Source of the DNA: JABDBL01 sp963845445
Lineage (GTDB): Bacteria; Cyanobacteriota; Vampirovibrionia; Obscuribacterales; Obscuribacteraceae
Assembly (NCBI GenBank): GCA_963845445.1
Contig: CAWJSE010000002.1
Span: forward strand, 3,286,001 to 3,350,000
DNA: 64,000 nucleotides
Direction of reading: 5' to 3'
Shown: positions 26,265 through 35,825 of the stretch, piece after piece
Position numbering within the stretch: position 1 is the stretch's first letter
How the letters are laid out: each line of letters opens with the position of its first letter
Translations under genes and position numbers: made by a program
Notes under the pieces: generated by a model
What the model was told of the DNA's origin: nothing
Database searches by the model: none
What the model saw: the letters and a program-made list of their open reading frames with translations, nothing else

Positions 26265-27155
26265 TCATGCATTAATGTTTGATTCAAACGGTTGAGGCGT
26301 TGGATAACTGCTAATCATATCTATACTTACATATTCGCAAAATTCTGATGGCCGCTCATTTTTACTGAAATGAGTTGTTGTATTAAACAAGCAAGTACGT
26401 CTGAGTAATTCTGCAGATAGTACTAGCTGTGCTTGCTTGCCTATTCGCCTGATCACAAAAGCCATTCCGGAAACTGACAAACGCTCACCCTCTTTTGTTA
26501 ACCAGAGAGCAGACGTCCCCTCCGCATAAGGCGATTTTGCTCGCTCCATTAACCATTGTTTTAAAACTAACGAAGTAGACTTATCCAAAGATATTTTTGT
26601 ACCGTTATTTAATTTGATAAAAACAAAAGTATCACCAGTCGTTAATGCTTCATTGACTAAAATATCGTCTACATTAAGATGAGCAACATTACTAATGCGC
26701 ATGCCGGTATAAAACAGTATCAAAGCTAATGCTCTGTCTCTTAGCCATTCTTGCTGCTGAGTGCAGCGAAGAAATGTTTCTTGCTCTGCCGGTGTGAGTA
26801 CTTCCGCCGATGTATTGTGAGATCGTTCGCGTTGAAGTTGCATATCTTCAAATCCAATAAAATGCGAAAAGCTTTTTAAGGCGTTTATATTAGCATTTAC
26901 TGATTTAGCCGCTCCTTTAGATTGTTTGAGAAAAGCCAAATAAACATTCATGGCTTCATTCATGCTATTCAAATCATCCAATGATTGATTAGCAAAATGC
27001 GAGTATTCTATAAAAAGCAAAAATTGTTTAATGCGTGAATAATATACTCTAGCCGTATTGCCGGTAATGTTTTGCTCTTTCAGCCATTCTTTATAAGATG
27101 CCAGATGAGTTTGTTTGGTATTACGAACCGGATATATTGTGGCGGGCATTCTCAT
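26265..27155 (-). CDS. Variant tyrosine recombinase (ExxR type)
   Basis: 296 aa from MRMPATIYPVRN, matching the paralogue start MRFPVTIYPSG at 40619. The N-terminal core-binding domain has SYKEWLKEQNITGNTARVYY; the catalytic domain has FYTGMRISNVAHL (Arg I) and GTKISL (Lys). HxxR is replaced by AELLRRT, the His/Trp III position falls in CEYVS, and a Tyr remains in ISSYPT. It lies directly downstream of a TPR gene. DNA strand exchange is possible but unproven because two general-base positions differ. Confidence 0.75.
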   Translation of the reverse strand: MRMPATIYPVRNTKQTHLASYKEWLKEQNITGNTARVYYSRIKQFLLFIEYSHFANQSLDDLNSMNEAMNVYLAFLKQSKGAAKSVNANINALKSFSHFIGFEDMQLQRERSHNTSAEVLTPAEQETFLRCTQQQEWLRDRALALILFYTGMRISNVAHLNVDDILVNEALTTGDTFVFIKLNNGTKISLDKSTSLVLKQWLMERAKSPYAEGTSALWLTKEGERLSVSGMAFVIRRIGKQAQLVLSAELLRRTCLFNTTTHFSKNERPSEFCEYVSIDMISSYPTPQPFESNINA

Positions 27156-27211
27156 GAGCAGTGCATCCTGATTTAATTCTAAGTGGCTAAACAAGCGAAT
27201 AAATACATACC

Positions 27212-27783
27212 CTAAGCTGCTGAGCTGAATAATTTTTCTTGTTCCAATTGTTTGATGTTAGCAATTAAAATATTGACCGATTTTATTTCGTCAATATAAC
27301 CTTGTAGAGATGCCGCCCAAGAAAGATCAATTAATGCATGCAGCAAATCAGATACATCACTTTCCTGGCAGAGTAAATAAATACGTTCTACATTTTCAAA
27401 AGATTGTTGAAATTCGTTTATGTCTTCTTGCAATATACCGATTTCAGCCAATCTGGCCATGAGGCAGCCAGCCTGCAGTGTATTTTGTCTCAGGTTTTGC
27501 CAGCAACAATGCAAAGCCTTCTCATACAACTGTTTAGCAGAAGCGTAGTTTCCTTCATTAAGGTAGGTGTCAGCAGTATATTTCATTAAATCAATTAGAT
27601 CACTAATATCCTTTTCACCGGTAGTATCTTTTGATTTTCCAATTGTTCCATAGCAGTACGGAACATCTGGCGCGCCACCTCGAAATTTCCTTTTCTGCTG
27701 GCTTCCAATCCTATATCAATACAAGAAGGAATCTTTGTTTTATTCGATGATTCTATTTCAAGCTGGGAGTCTGTGGTGAACAT
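27212..27783 (-). pseudogene. TPR protein, frameshifted
   Basis: Two frames join to one protein: ELENQK (first frame) then DTTGEKDISDLIDLMKYTAD (second frame). Joined, it is a paralogue of 40632-41255, with the same SCIDIGLEASRKGNFEVARQ helix-turn-helix repeats. A one-base deletion in an A run near 27625 explains the break. TPR proteins mediate protein contacts; pairing with a recombinase gene occurs twice in the window. Confidence 0.75.
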
Positions 27784-28417
27784 AAATCACCCCTATTTAT
27801 GTGTCAAGTTTATGAGTCAAGAAAAACACTACTTAGTTTTAATTCAGCCTTATATCGGCAAATCGCGATTTATTAAAGATTGACTATAAGCTTGACAACC
27901 CTCACCGTCAAGGGGGACTTCTACGTAGTTGCTATGTCTAAATGATGAACATTCGCTAATTTTTGAATTTAACTAGCCAAGAATATATTGCTTGTTTTGA
28001 TACTATTGATAGTGACTATTGATATTCAAAATCTTTGCCAAAATGGTTCATAAATTGACGCCATAAACATCAGTGTAGACGCCCAGAATGCCTAACCAGC
28101 GCCACTTGCGACCTTTTTATTCTTTTGCATTTAAATTTGCGTTGGCTCGCCGAATTTTGCCACTATTAGTTACGTTTTTGTACAACCCCAGTCATTGAGA
28201 TGCATCCCGCCGAAAGGCTATATTCAGTAGATTAGAACAGCGCATAGAACAACACAGTAATGTGGCTGATCGAAATCAACTGGAAAAACTGCTAATCCAA
28301 GCGGAGTGGAATTGCGGTGGATGTAAGACTCGGGTGTGCATAACGTAATACGCGCGATAAGTTCGGGCAGGTAGCCCTAGGTCGTGCGGGAACGATACAA
28401 GACTGGAGTTTTAGAAC
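27784..28417. other. AT-rich spacer and island edge
   Basis: No gene seen. CTTGACAACCCTCACCGTCAAG near 27891 contains inverted TTGAC/GTCAA arms. GC-rich DNA begins near 28240, and the SPFH gene's GGAG ribosome binding site is at its end. Confidence 0.4.
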
Positions 28418-29796
28418 ATGTTCGGTGCGAAAGTGGTGGTTTGGTTGTTGCTGGGCGTCGCCGGGGCAGTCGGCACCAGCTATTACATGCAGGCAGACGT
28501 AGAAGCGAACCGACGGCAAGACGTGAAGGCGGCCTTCGCCGACAACAACGACGCCGCTCGCGATGCGCGCGTCAGTCACTGGGCCCGCAACCAGGCTTAT
28601 GCCGGTGCCGGCATCTGCTGGTTGGTCCTCGGCGTGCTGCTCTTCGCCGGCGACCTCAAGCGCTTCTTGAAGAAGGCAGCCTTGCCGCTGCTGGCGCTCG
28701 TCATGCTGGCCGGCACCTCCGGCTGTTACCGGCCCTTTGAGCCGGTGCAGATGGAAGAGATTAGCAGCAATGAGGTGGGCTTTTTGATTCCCTTCACCGG
28801 GGACAGCAAGGAGCAGGCCGCGAGTAACAATGAAGAGTACCTGCGGGCGAACCTGGTGTTCGCCAAACAGGTAAAACTGCCCCAACAGTGGGTGCCGACC
28901 GGTTACCGTTACTCCGAAGGCAATTGGAAGCCGGCCGCCAAGCTCATTAAGGTGGACCTCAGCCCGGTTACCCGCGAGTGGACCGCTGACCCCAATTCCG
29001 GTACCTCGAACAAGAACGAGGCGATTTGGGTGATGACCAGTGACCAGGTGGAATTCTCCACCGGTTGGACGGTCAGCGCCCGAGTGGAAAATCGAGACGA
29101 TGCAGTGAAATATCTGCATAATTACCCGCAGGGTGGTCTTGAGAAGGTTATGGATACTGAGGTGCGGTCGGTTCTGCAGTCTACCTTCGGGCTGGAGGTC
29201 ACAGACCTCCCCATGGAGGAGTTGCGCAAAAGGCCACGCCGCACATCCTGTCCACCGTTAAAACCATCACCGCCTTCTTCAAGGAACGCGGTATCACCAT
29301 TACCAATATGGGCATCACCGGTGGCTTCGTCTACAAAGACCAGAAGATTCTCGATGCCATGGTGAAGGCCTTCATTGCTGAGCAAGAGAAGGCCATCGCG
29401 CAATCCAAGTTCGCTGCCCAAGAGGTGGCGAACAAAGCCGTACTCTCCGAAGCGGAGGGCAAGGCTAAGGCGCTGTTTGCTACCCAGGAAGCCCAAGCAA
29501 AGGGTATAAAGGTGGTGGCAGACGCCAAACGATACGAAATCGAGCAAGCCAAGTCTGACTTGACCACCTACCTCAACCTCAAGAGGCTGGAGATCGAGAA
29601 GGATCGTTGGGAGAAGTGGGACGGTCGCTTCCCGACTACCCTTATGGGGTCGGGCAGCAATGGCCCGGAGATGATGCTCCAAGTGCCAATGCCGGTGACC
29701 GGACCCACTAGCCCAGCGACGGCTCCCTCGACCAAGTCTGCCGCCGAAGCCCCGGCCAGCAGCCCCGCAGTTTCCAAGGATGCCAGCGCTAAGTAA
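28418..29796 (+). pseudogene. SPFH/prohibitin-like membrane protein, frameshifted
   Basis: The frame from 28418 encodes three hydrophobic segments (VVVWLLLGVAGAVGTSYYM, ICWLVLGVLLFAGDL, LPLLALVMLAGTSGC), then NEVGFLIPFTGDS and VEFSTGWTVSARVEN, typical of SPFH domains. After LPMEELRK the next frame continues KATPHILSTVKTITAFFKER and a long Ala/Glu-rich coiled coil (EVANKAVLSEAEGKAKALFA), as in prohibitins. One extra A in the AAAA run at 29229 restores about 459 aa. Likely a membrane scaffold. Ribosome binding site GGAG. Confidence 0.75.
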
Positions 29797-29904
29797 ACGC
29801 TGAGCTCCGCCCTTGTGCCCGCGCCAAAACCGGCTCCGCTCCGGTTCTTGGCGCGGGACAGGATTATCTTACTCGGACCGACACTATTAGCAAGGAACAT
29901 AAAG

Positions 29905-30318
29905 ATGGATGACGACTTTGGGCGTTCGGTTTCAAACGCTCGTCTAGACACGCGGATTATTGGTTGGATATTGCTGGGAATCGTTGCCGTCGGCGGGCTC
30001 GGTTACTTGACCGTCGCCTTCATGATGGGTCCGGGCAAAGAGATCCAGAGGGCAGGAGCCGCTATTGAGCGGCAGGTCAACCAGGCAAGCCAGCAGTATG
30101 TGGCCACTCAGGTGCGCAGTATGCGCGACCAAATCGCCAGATACGAAACCAACACCATCGAGATGCTGAAGCTGTCTAAAGATGAGACAAATGGCGACAT
30201 CGTGTCTGCCATGCAAGCGCAGCAAAAGAGCCTCGTGCGCTTCATGCGCGCCCAGGCTAAGGAAGTCCCCGCGGATGCCATTCCGGCAGACGTCGCCGAT
30301 TTCCTGTCGTCCCACTGA
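29905..30318 (+). CDS. Small membrane-anchored coiled-coil protein
   Basis: 137 aa from MDDDFGRSVSNARL; ATG after AAGGAAC. One transmembrane helix (IIGWILLGIVAVGGLGYLTV, residues ~17-36) and a helical tail (ERQVNQASQQYVATQVRSM). It lies 108 nt after the SPFH gene in the same direction and may work with it. Confidence 0.6.
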   Translation: MDDDFGRSVSNARLDTRIIGWILLGIVAVGGLGYLTVAFMMGPGKEIQRAGAAIERQVNQASQQYVATQVRSMRDQIARYETNTIEMLKLSKDETNGDIVSAMQAQQKSLVRFMRAQAKEVPADAIPADVADFLSSH

Positions 30319-30350
30319 TTCGATTCCAAACATTCAGACAAGAAAGGAAG

Positions 30351-30415
30351 ATGATGCGTACTCAATACTTCGGTGGGTTGTTCGTGGGCATCACTCCCAA
30401 ATTTTCTATGATAAA
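30351..30415 (+). pseudogene. 5' end of a lipoprotein gene split by IS3
   Basis: AAGGAAG precedes ATGATGCGT; the frame reads MMRTQYFGGLFVGITPKFS and then enters the IS. It connects in frame to 32094-32654 if the duplicated target is AA. Confidence 0.55.
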
Positions 30416-30450
30416 TGAGACAGTTTATACTAGGAAATAGGAGTCTATTG

Positions 30451-30903
30451 ATGGCAGTAAAAGAAAGAGAAAAAGGTATGGGAAAGTCTTCTGTGACTAT
30501 TTTTGATCCAGGTAGTAATGGATATGAGGGTGATGAAGATCCAGGAAATGAAGTAAAGGTTAGGGCAGAGTGCAGGCGGTTCACAGCTAAGTACAAACAA
30601 AAAGTTTTAGATGAATTAAAAGAATTATCGGCTGGTGAAGTTGGGGGATATTTGCGCAAGCAAGGGCTTTATTCATCACATATTACTCGTTGGCGCAGGC
30701 AAGCAAAGAGCGGTGATTTATCGTCAAAGAAAGCTGGTCGTAAGCAGACAAGGGATTACAAAGAGGAAAAGATTGGTCAGCTAACAAAAAAAGTAGCGAA
30801 GTTGGAAAAAGATTTACAGGTGGCGAAAACAATTATTGATGTGCAAAAAAAACTAGCAGTGGCGCTAGGGATCGAGATTCCAGAGCAAAAAGAACGGAAT
30901 TAG
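30451..30903 (+). CDS. IS3-family OrfA
   Basis: 150 aa from MAVKEREKG after AGGAG. RRFTAKYKQKVLDELKEL...GGYLRKQGLYSSHITRW is the HTH of IS3 OrfA, followed by a leucine-zipper-like EEKIGQLTKKVAKLEKDLQV. The run CAAAAAG near the end is a plausible -1 slip site leading into orfB. Confidence 0.88.
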   Translation: MAVKEREKGMGKSSVTIFDPGSNGYEGDEDPGNEVKVRAECRRFTAKYKQKVLDELKELSAGEVGGYLRKQGLYSSHITRWRRQAKSGDLSSKKAGRKQTRDYKEEKIGQLTKKVAKLEKDLQVAKTIIDVQKKLAVALGIEIPEQKERN

Positions 30904-30904
30904 T

Positions 30905-31969
30905 AAAAGATCTTATACCTATTACTGGTATTACCAATGCTTGTAAGGCATTGAGTATATCCACAGCTTCTTTTACAGGCAGCTAAAAGTTAAGCCTGAC
31001 AAAACTGATAGACCAAGAAGGGTGTCTCATCGCAGATTAAGTCAGGCTGAGCGAGATAATGTTTTGGCTATACTAAATAGTGAAAGGTTTGTGGACAAAT
31101 CGCCTACAGAGACATATGCCACTTTGCTTGATGAAGGCACATATTTTTGTTCTATTTCTACTATGTATCGTATTTTAAGAGCAGAAGGAGCAACACAAGA
31201 GCGCAGACGTGGACACAAGCGACATCAATACGCCAAGCCAGAATTGCTTGCCATTGCTCCTAATCAAGTATGGAGCTGGGATATTACTAAATTAAGAGGT
31301 CCCGTTAAATGGAGCTATTACTATCTTTATGTTGTTTTAGATATTTTTAGTCGTTATGTAGTTGGCTGGCATGTAGCTGAAAGAGAATCAGGTGAGATAG
31401 CAAAGAAATTTATTAGCGAAATAGTTGATAGACAGAAAGTAAATCCAGAAATAATTACTATACATTCAGATCGTGGTTCGCCAATGAAGTCATCTACTTT
31501 AGGGCAATTATTTATTGATCTTGGCATGAACAAATCTTTTAGCAGACCACGGGTAAGCAATGACAATCCCTATTCAGAGAGTCAATTCAAGACATTGAAG
31601 TACCACCAGAATTTTCCTGATAGATTTAAGTCCTTAGAAGAAGCCAAAGATTTTTGTCGAGAATTTTTTCCTTGGTACAACAATGAGCATCATCACAGCG
31701 GTTTAGAGTTATTGACACCTAATGATGTTCATCACGGGCGAGCTGATGACAAGCTATTGTTGAGGCAAAATGTAATGTTGTCTGTTTACGATAATAACCC
31801 TAACCGATTTGTTTTAGGTAGTCCGAAAAAGAAAGAACTAGCAAAAGAAGTGTGGATTAACCGCCCTAAAGAGGTTGCCCCCGATAAAGGCAAAACAGCC
31901 GAGCCGACAAGCCAAGGCAATGTGCTGGCGCAGCCACCGCAAAGCGGCCTGGCACTTGCCGTGGCTTAG
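30905..31969 (+). pseudogene. IS3-family OrfB (DDE transposase), frameshifted near its start
   Basis: The frame reached by -1 slippage reads ELVKDLIPITGITNACKALSISTASF, then stops; YRQLKVKPDKTDRPRRVSHR resumes one frame over at CTTTTAC (30971-30977), so one T appears to be missing. The catalytic domain is intact: VWSWDITKLRG, IHSDRGSPM and NPYSESQFKTLK give D, D, E. A GTG-started frame at 31022 would lack the N-terminal region. Confidence 0.85.
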
Positions 31970-32093
31970 GCGAGGCTACAATTTCTGCCCAGGGGGGAAG
32001 CTTATTTTTTGTAGCTTTTCTATCTTTTTCTGATCTGGTGCCACTACTTGTAATGCCAACCTTAGACTCCTATTTATTTTTTAATGTGTCTCA

Positions 32094-32654
32094 AAGTCAT
32101 TGACAAGGAGCGCTCTGCTCCTGGTCACCGGTTGTGAAAGCGCTGACACGCGGGAAAGCCGGCAGGTGGAGTCACAGCAATCCGTCTACAATGCCGGGCA
32201 ACCCATCCCCCGTTACGACTGGTCGTTGTCGCGACATCTGTGGATCAAATTCTATGATGCGCAGAACGAGCAAGTGACCACCTTCAGCTACATCCAGCCC
32301 ATTACTGGGGGCGCCCCGATTTTCGAAACACCGAGCATGGGCTTCGCGCTGCCGCGCGATACCCAGCTCACCAACCCTCACCAGGTTGTCGCCAATTACA
32401 GCGGAGGGCCCGTGATTGACCAGGCCGAGCCCAACGGACTGTTCACCAGCCCGAATACCGATGCCACTATCATCTTCGCCATCAACGATGATGGTTCAGT
32501 GGCGCCGATCTATACGGAGCAAAAGGTGACGACTTTTCCCTTCCCAGTGAAGTGGGAAAAGAATGAACTCCACCCGCAAGGACACTTTGTCCGAGTGGGC
32601 GCCACCAGCAACATCAAGATCAGTCCCAAGCGCAGTCCGGGCGAGACTCACTGA
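32094..32654 (+). pseudogene. Lipoprotein, main part, 5' end displaced by IS3
   Basis: TRSALLLVTGCES is a lipobox signal (LVTGC). The mature part reads QPIPRYDWSLSRHLWIKFYD and VTTFPFPVKWEKNELHPQGH. Restored with 30351-30415 it would be about 208 aa, anchored to the membrane through the lipidated Cys. It may also start within the junction (MIKSLTRSALLL). Family unknown. Confidence 0.65.
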
Positions 32655-33001
32655 TAGCAGCCGCTTGCCGTACTGGTCGCCAACAATGCGGTAGACGCGT
32701 GCCGTACTCCTCTAGCTAGGAGCGCGAGACGCAGGCGTCCGGGCAGCGGGCTCACCCCCGCTCTCGGCGCCGTTCTTCTTTTTTCTGGAATACGACCCGA
32801 ACGCTATGGCTCTGGCAATTTCGCCATGTCATTGAAGTTGACATAGCACACAAGGAACAAACCGCTGAAAGCAGATAGGCCTTGCTGCATCTTGATACAC
32901 TTCGCCTATGATGTAACCGTCTTCTCGGTCGTCTATGTGGATTGCGTAATTGAACGCTGCTGAGCGAAGTAAACAATTTTTCAACGGAGGTTAATTTCGC
33001 T
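32655..33001. other. Island intergenic region
   Basis: No gene seen. It contains short GC-rich inverted segments near 32690-32760 and ends with the CGGAGG ribosome binding site of the next gene. Confidence 0.4.
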
Positions 33002-33205
33002 GTGACCACCGCAGAAGTTTTGGAACAGGCGCGCGAGAATCTCAGACAGCGCCAGGCAGCTTTCAATGCTGCTAAAGAGAAAGTGAAAGCGTGTGAAGAA
33101 CAGCTCGATACAGCCACCCGCGAGCGAGATGAGCGTTCGGCTGAACTCGATGCTGCTAGTACAGCTCTCCAAGAGGCGTGGGAGGCGGACCGGGCATCAA
33201 CGTAA
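33002..33205 (+). CDS. Small coiled-coil protein
   Basis: 67 aa, GTG start after CGGAGG. The whole protein is one predicted amphipathic helix (EQARENLRQRQAAFNAAKEK, ATRERDERSAELDAASTALQ). Structural or regulatory role unknown. Confidence 0.6.
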   Translation: MTTAEVLEQARENLRQRQAAFNAAKEKVKACEEQLDTATRERDERSAELDAASTALQEAWEADRAST

Positions 33206-33708
33206 AATTCATGTTGATCGCGCCACCGCCCCGGCCCAGATGACCAAAGGGTGAGATTGCTCAGGGCGAGGATTCGGCCCCGCGCCGCCCTCGCCTTTGA
33301 GTGACTTTTTATTTTTTGTGTTTTTTGTTCTTCTTAAGTGCCTAGTAGTACCGCTAGCGCAAGTTGGCCATGGTTGTAAAGTATCAATTTAATATTGTCA
33401 TATTGCGAAAAATACTATCTACTAAGACCAAATAAGTGTAGATTTTCAAGCAGGGGCTATATTTGCGCAAGATATCATGCTTAGGCAGCAGGCTTGATTT
33501 ACTGAAAAATATTTGACAAGGTTAGGTATCGTTCAACCCCGTTTACATCCGCGAGCCTCATACCCGAACAGCCCCATCCCCTTTCTTTCTGATGCAATAC
33601 CCCGTGGCAAACAGCCGCGAAACGAACATCGGACTGACTCAGGTCATTGGAGACCATGGGGGTTTGGGAAAAAAGCTTTGCGAAAAAGACGGAGAAAAGG
33701 AGGACGAT
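33206..33708. other. AT-rich gap between two islands
   Basis: No gene seen. GC-rich sequence ends near 33300. An AT-rich stretch with a GCTAGC/GTTGTAAAG dispersed-repeat relative (33347-33380) follows, then the inverted border motif at 33496-33535, then GC-rich DNA again. Confidence 0.4.
33496..33535 (-). repeat. Island-border motif, copy 3 (inverted)
   Basis: On the minus strand: AACGATACCTAACCTTGTCA, then ATCAAGCC about 17 nt later. Read outward from the GC-rich island it has the same orientation as copies 1 and 2. Confidence 0.5.
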
Positions 33709-34067
33709 ATGACGATCATTCGACCGAAAACCATCAAGGTCAGCGACGGCAACGGCACTTTCTCGGCTGGGGCTCCCCAGTATTCCCCGTTCAGTTTAGG
33801 CGGCTGGTGGCTTCGGGCCGCCGAGAGCTATTTGAAGCCGTCCGGCCAGGATCCAGAGCAGCAGACCATGCTGGTCGCGGAAAACTGTGAGGTCCATATC
33901 GGCGAAGGTTCCCTCGCCGACGCCAGGGCATTCGCCCACGGCGAGTTCGAAGGATTGCAAATCGTGGAAGATACGAAAACCTCCGATGTCACCGGTTACT
34001 GGGGAACGCGCCGCGGCGGCCAGGTGGTGTATGCCCTCTACTTCGGCACCATAATGCCACAAGAGGA
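33709..34067 (+). pseudogene. Island gene split by IS256 copy 2, 5' part
   Basis: ATG after AAAGGAGG. It encodes MTIIRPKTIKVSDGNGTFSA, GGWWLRAAESYLKPSGQD and GYWGTRRGGQVVYALYFGTI. Joined to 35617-35653 without the IS and one target copy it is exactly 396 nt, 131 aa, ending LLRRGVPA. Family unknown. Confidence 0.8.
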
Positions 34068-35607
34068 GATAAAGCAACTAATTTTCTGTAAATGTTTGAT
34101 TTAGTACCTTCTGATTTTTGATTTTGTATTATCTTTTTTTGTTTTTTACGTATTTGATCTTTTAAAAAGGTTGGCCCGCCTTGCTTTCCATGCAGGCAGA
34201 CAAGCCTAGCTGAGCCACCCAGTGTAAAGCACCAAGCAGCTTCGCTGTGGCTTCGCCAGTGCTTGACACCGGGACCCTTGGCTTCAGCTATTCAAGCATG
34301 TGCCGCATGGGGCTGCGGCGGGCTTTTATTTATTCAGGTGCTGGCAAATATCTATTCTTTTCAGTTATCCAATCATCTGACACCTCCATTATTACTGCTG
34401 TTATCAAACGTAGGCAAGATGCTTCATTTGGGAACAATGTGGCTACTCTTGTTCTTCTATTTATTTCCCTGTTGAGCCGTTCCAGTAAATTAACCGTGCG
34501 GATTTTTTTGTGGCAAAAAGTAGGAAAAGAGAAAAAAGTTAGACCTTCAGGCAAGTCTGTCTCCATCCATTTAGCCAGAGCTGGTGCTGATTTCTCGTAA
34601 GTATTTATTGCTTGCTTAAGTAATCTATCTGCTTCTTCTTTTTTAGGAGCATTAAAAATTGCCCTAATATCTGCTGCTACTTGTTCCTTCATATCTTTTT
34701 TCGGTATATATTTCTGAGCATTTTGTTGTAAATGAAATTGACAACGTTGCCATGACATACCACCAAAAACAGCTTTCCTAGCAGCCTTTAGCCCTTCATG
34801 GCTATCGCTAATTATTAGCTCAACACCATGTAAACCTCTTTCATGAATCTTGCCCAAGAAGCTTCGCCAGTGTACTTCTGCTTCTGATAAAGAAACAGAA
34901 ACACCTAACAGTTCTCTTCTGCCGTCAGCATCAACACCAGCAGCAATTAGAACAGCGCAATCTCTAACAATCCCTCCATGTCTTATCTTCTCGTAGCGAG
35001 CATCTAGATATACAAACTTAAAAAGACCCAGAGGTCGGTTGCGCCAAGCTTCCAGAAACTCGTCTAGTTCTTTAGTCATGCGGCTTACTTCAGATGTGCT
35101 GACATCAAAGCCACACATTTTTTCGACAATCTCAGTTACTTTTCTTGTTGATACTCCTTGCACGTACATCTCAGCTAAAGCTAGTCGTAGCGCTCTTTCA
35201 GAGCGCATGCCTTTTTCTAGACAGTTTGGATAGAAGTCACCTTCTCGTACTTGAGGTACAAGAAGATCTAGTTCACCGAGTCTGGATTTAACTGTTTTTG
35301 ATTTAAATCCATTAGCATGACCATTCCTGTCTTCTCTACGTTCATATGGTTCAGCATTTAAATGCTTTTGTCGTTCTAGCAACATCGCAGAATTAATTAA
35401 AAATGCTAAAGCATCGTTGGAAGAATCAAGTCCTTGATTAATTAGCACTTCTAGAACTTCCTTTAATGTATTATTCTTTAATTGGGTCATTGGTTTATCC
35501 CTCCAGTCTTACTAACCAGAAGGGTAAATCTGTGGCCTCTTTCTTTCTGTCTTAAATCTGACAGATCTAAAAAGGTCTAATATTTACAGAAATAATGATG
35601 CACTAAC
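34068..35607 (-). mobile_element. IS256-family insertion sequence, copy 2
   Basis: Same 1540-bp element as 8353-9892. CAAGAGGA flanks it (34060-34067 and 35609-35616, with one extra C at 35608). The GC-rich hairpin near the left end has GCCGCATGGGGCTGCGGC, one base different from copy 1. Confidence 0.92.
34330..35490 (-). CDS. IS256-family (mutator) transposase
   Basis: 386 aa, with the D, D and E contexts listed for copy 1 unchanged. The only protein-level difference I see is CHKK versus CWKK near the C-terminus. Both copies are intact, so either could supply transposase for both elements. Confidence 0.95.
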   Translation of the reverse strand: MTQLKNNTLKEVLEVLINQGLDSSNDALAFLINSAMLLERQKHLNAEPYERREDRNGHANGFKSKTVKSRLGELDLLVPQVREGDFYPNCLEKGMRSERALRLALAEMYVQGVSTRKVTEIVEKMCGFDVSTSEVSRMTKELDEFLEAWRNRPLGLFKFVYLDARYEKIRHGGIVRDCAVLIAAGVDADGRRELLGVSVSLSEAEVHWRSFLGKIHERGLHGVELIISDSHEGLKAARKAVFGGMSWQRCQFHLQQNAQKYIPKKDMKEQVAADIRAIFNAPKKEEADRLLKQAINTYEKSAPALAKWMETDLPEGLTFFSFPTFCHKKIRTVNLLERLNREINRRTRVATLFPNEASCLRLITAVIMEVSDDWITEKNRYLPAPE

Positions 35608-35616
35608 CCAAGAGGA

Positions 35617-35653
35617 TCTCGCCCGGCTGCTCCGCCGCGGCGTCCCGGCCTGA
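35617..35653 (+). pseudogene. Island gene split by IS256 copy 2, 3' part
   Basis: The 12 codons after the target duplication end in TGA at 35651-35653 and complete the gene beginning at 33709. Confidence 0.75.
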
Positions 35654-35699
35654 TCGCTGCAGTGAAACACCCGGCGGCGGCGCAAGCGTCCCTGCCGGG

Positions 35700-35725
35700 G
35701 ATGCGGGTTCGAATCCCGCCGATTC
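35700..35725 (+). other. tRNA T-arm-like sequence
   Basis: GCGGG-TTCGAAT-CCCGC is a perfect T-arm followed by CGATTCTG. I cannot find a matching D-arm and anticodon arm at normal spacing. It lies about 110 nt upstream of the next island gene, on the coding strand, like the motif before the PPDK-like gene. Confidence 0.35.
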
Positions 35726-35825
35726 TGATGCGCGAAGGCACATCCTGAGGCATCGCGGAGTTGATTCCAGTGTGAGACCCGTGTCCGAACTCACTCTAAC
35801 CTCGTCAACGATGAGGAGCGCTCAA

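Larger units (their letters stand above)
30416..32093 (+). mobile_element. IS3-family insertion sequence
   Basis: About 1.68 kb with terminal TGAGACA (30416) and its complement TGTCTCA (32087-32093). It contains orfA and orfB in -1 arrangement. Only a 2-bp AA match flanks it, so the target duplication is not certain. It interrupts an island lipoprotein gene. Confidence 0.8.

Noticed and set aside
28292..29119. 275-aa minus-strand frame opposite the SPFH gene
   Set aside because: Antisense shadow in GC-rich coding DNA; the plus strand has the ribosome binding site and SPFH features.
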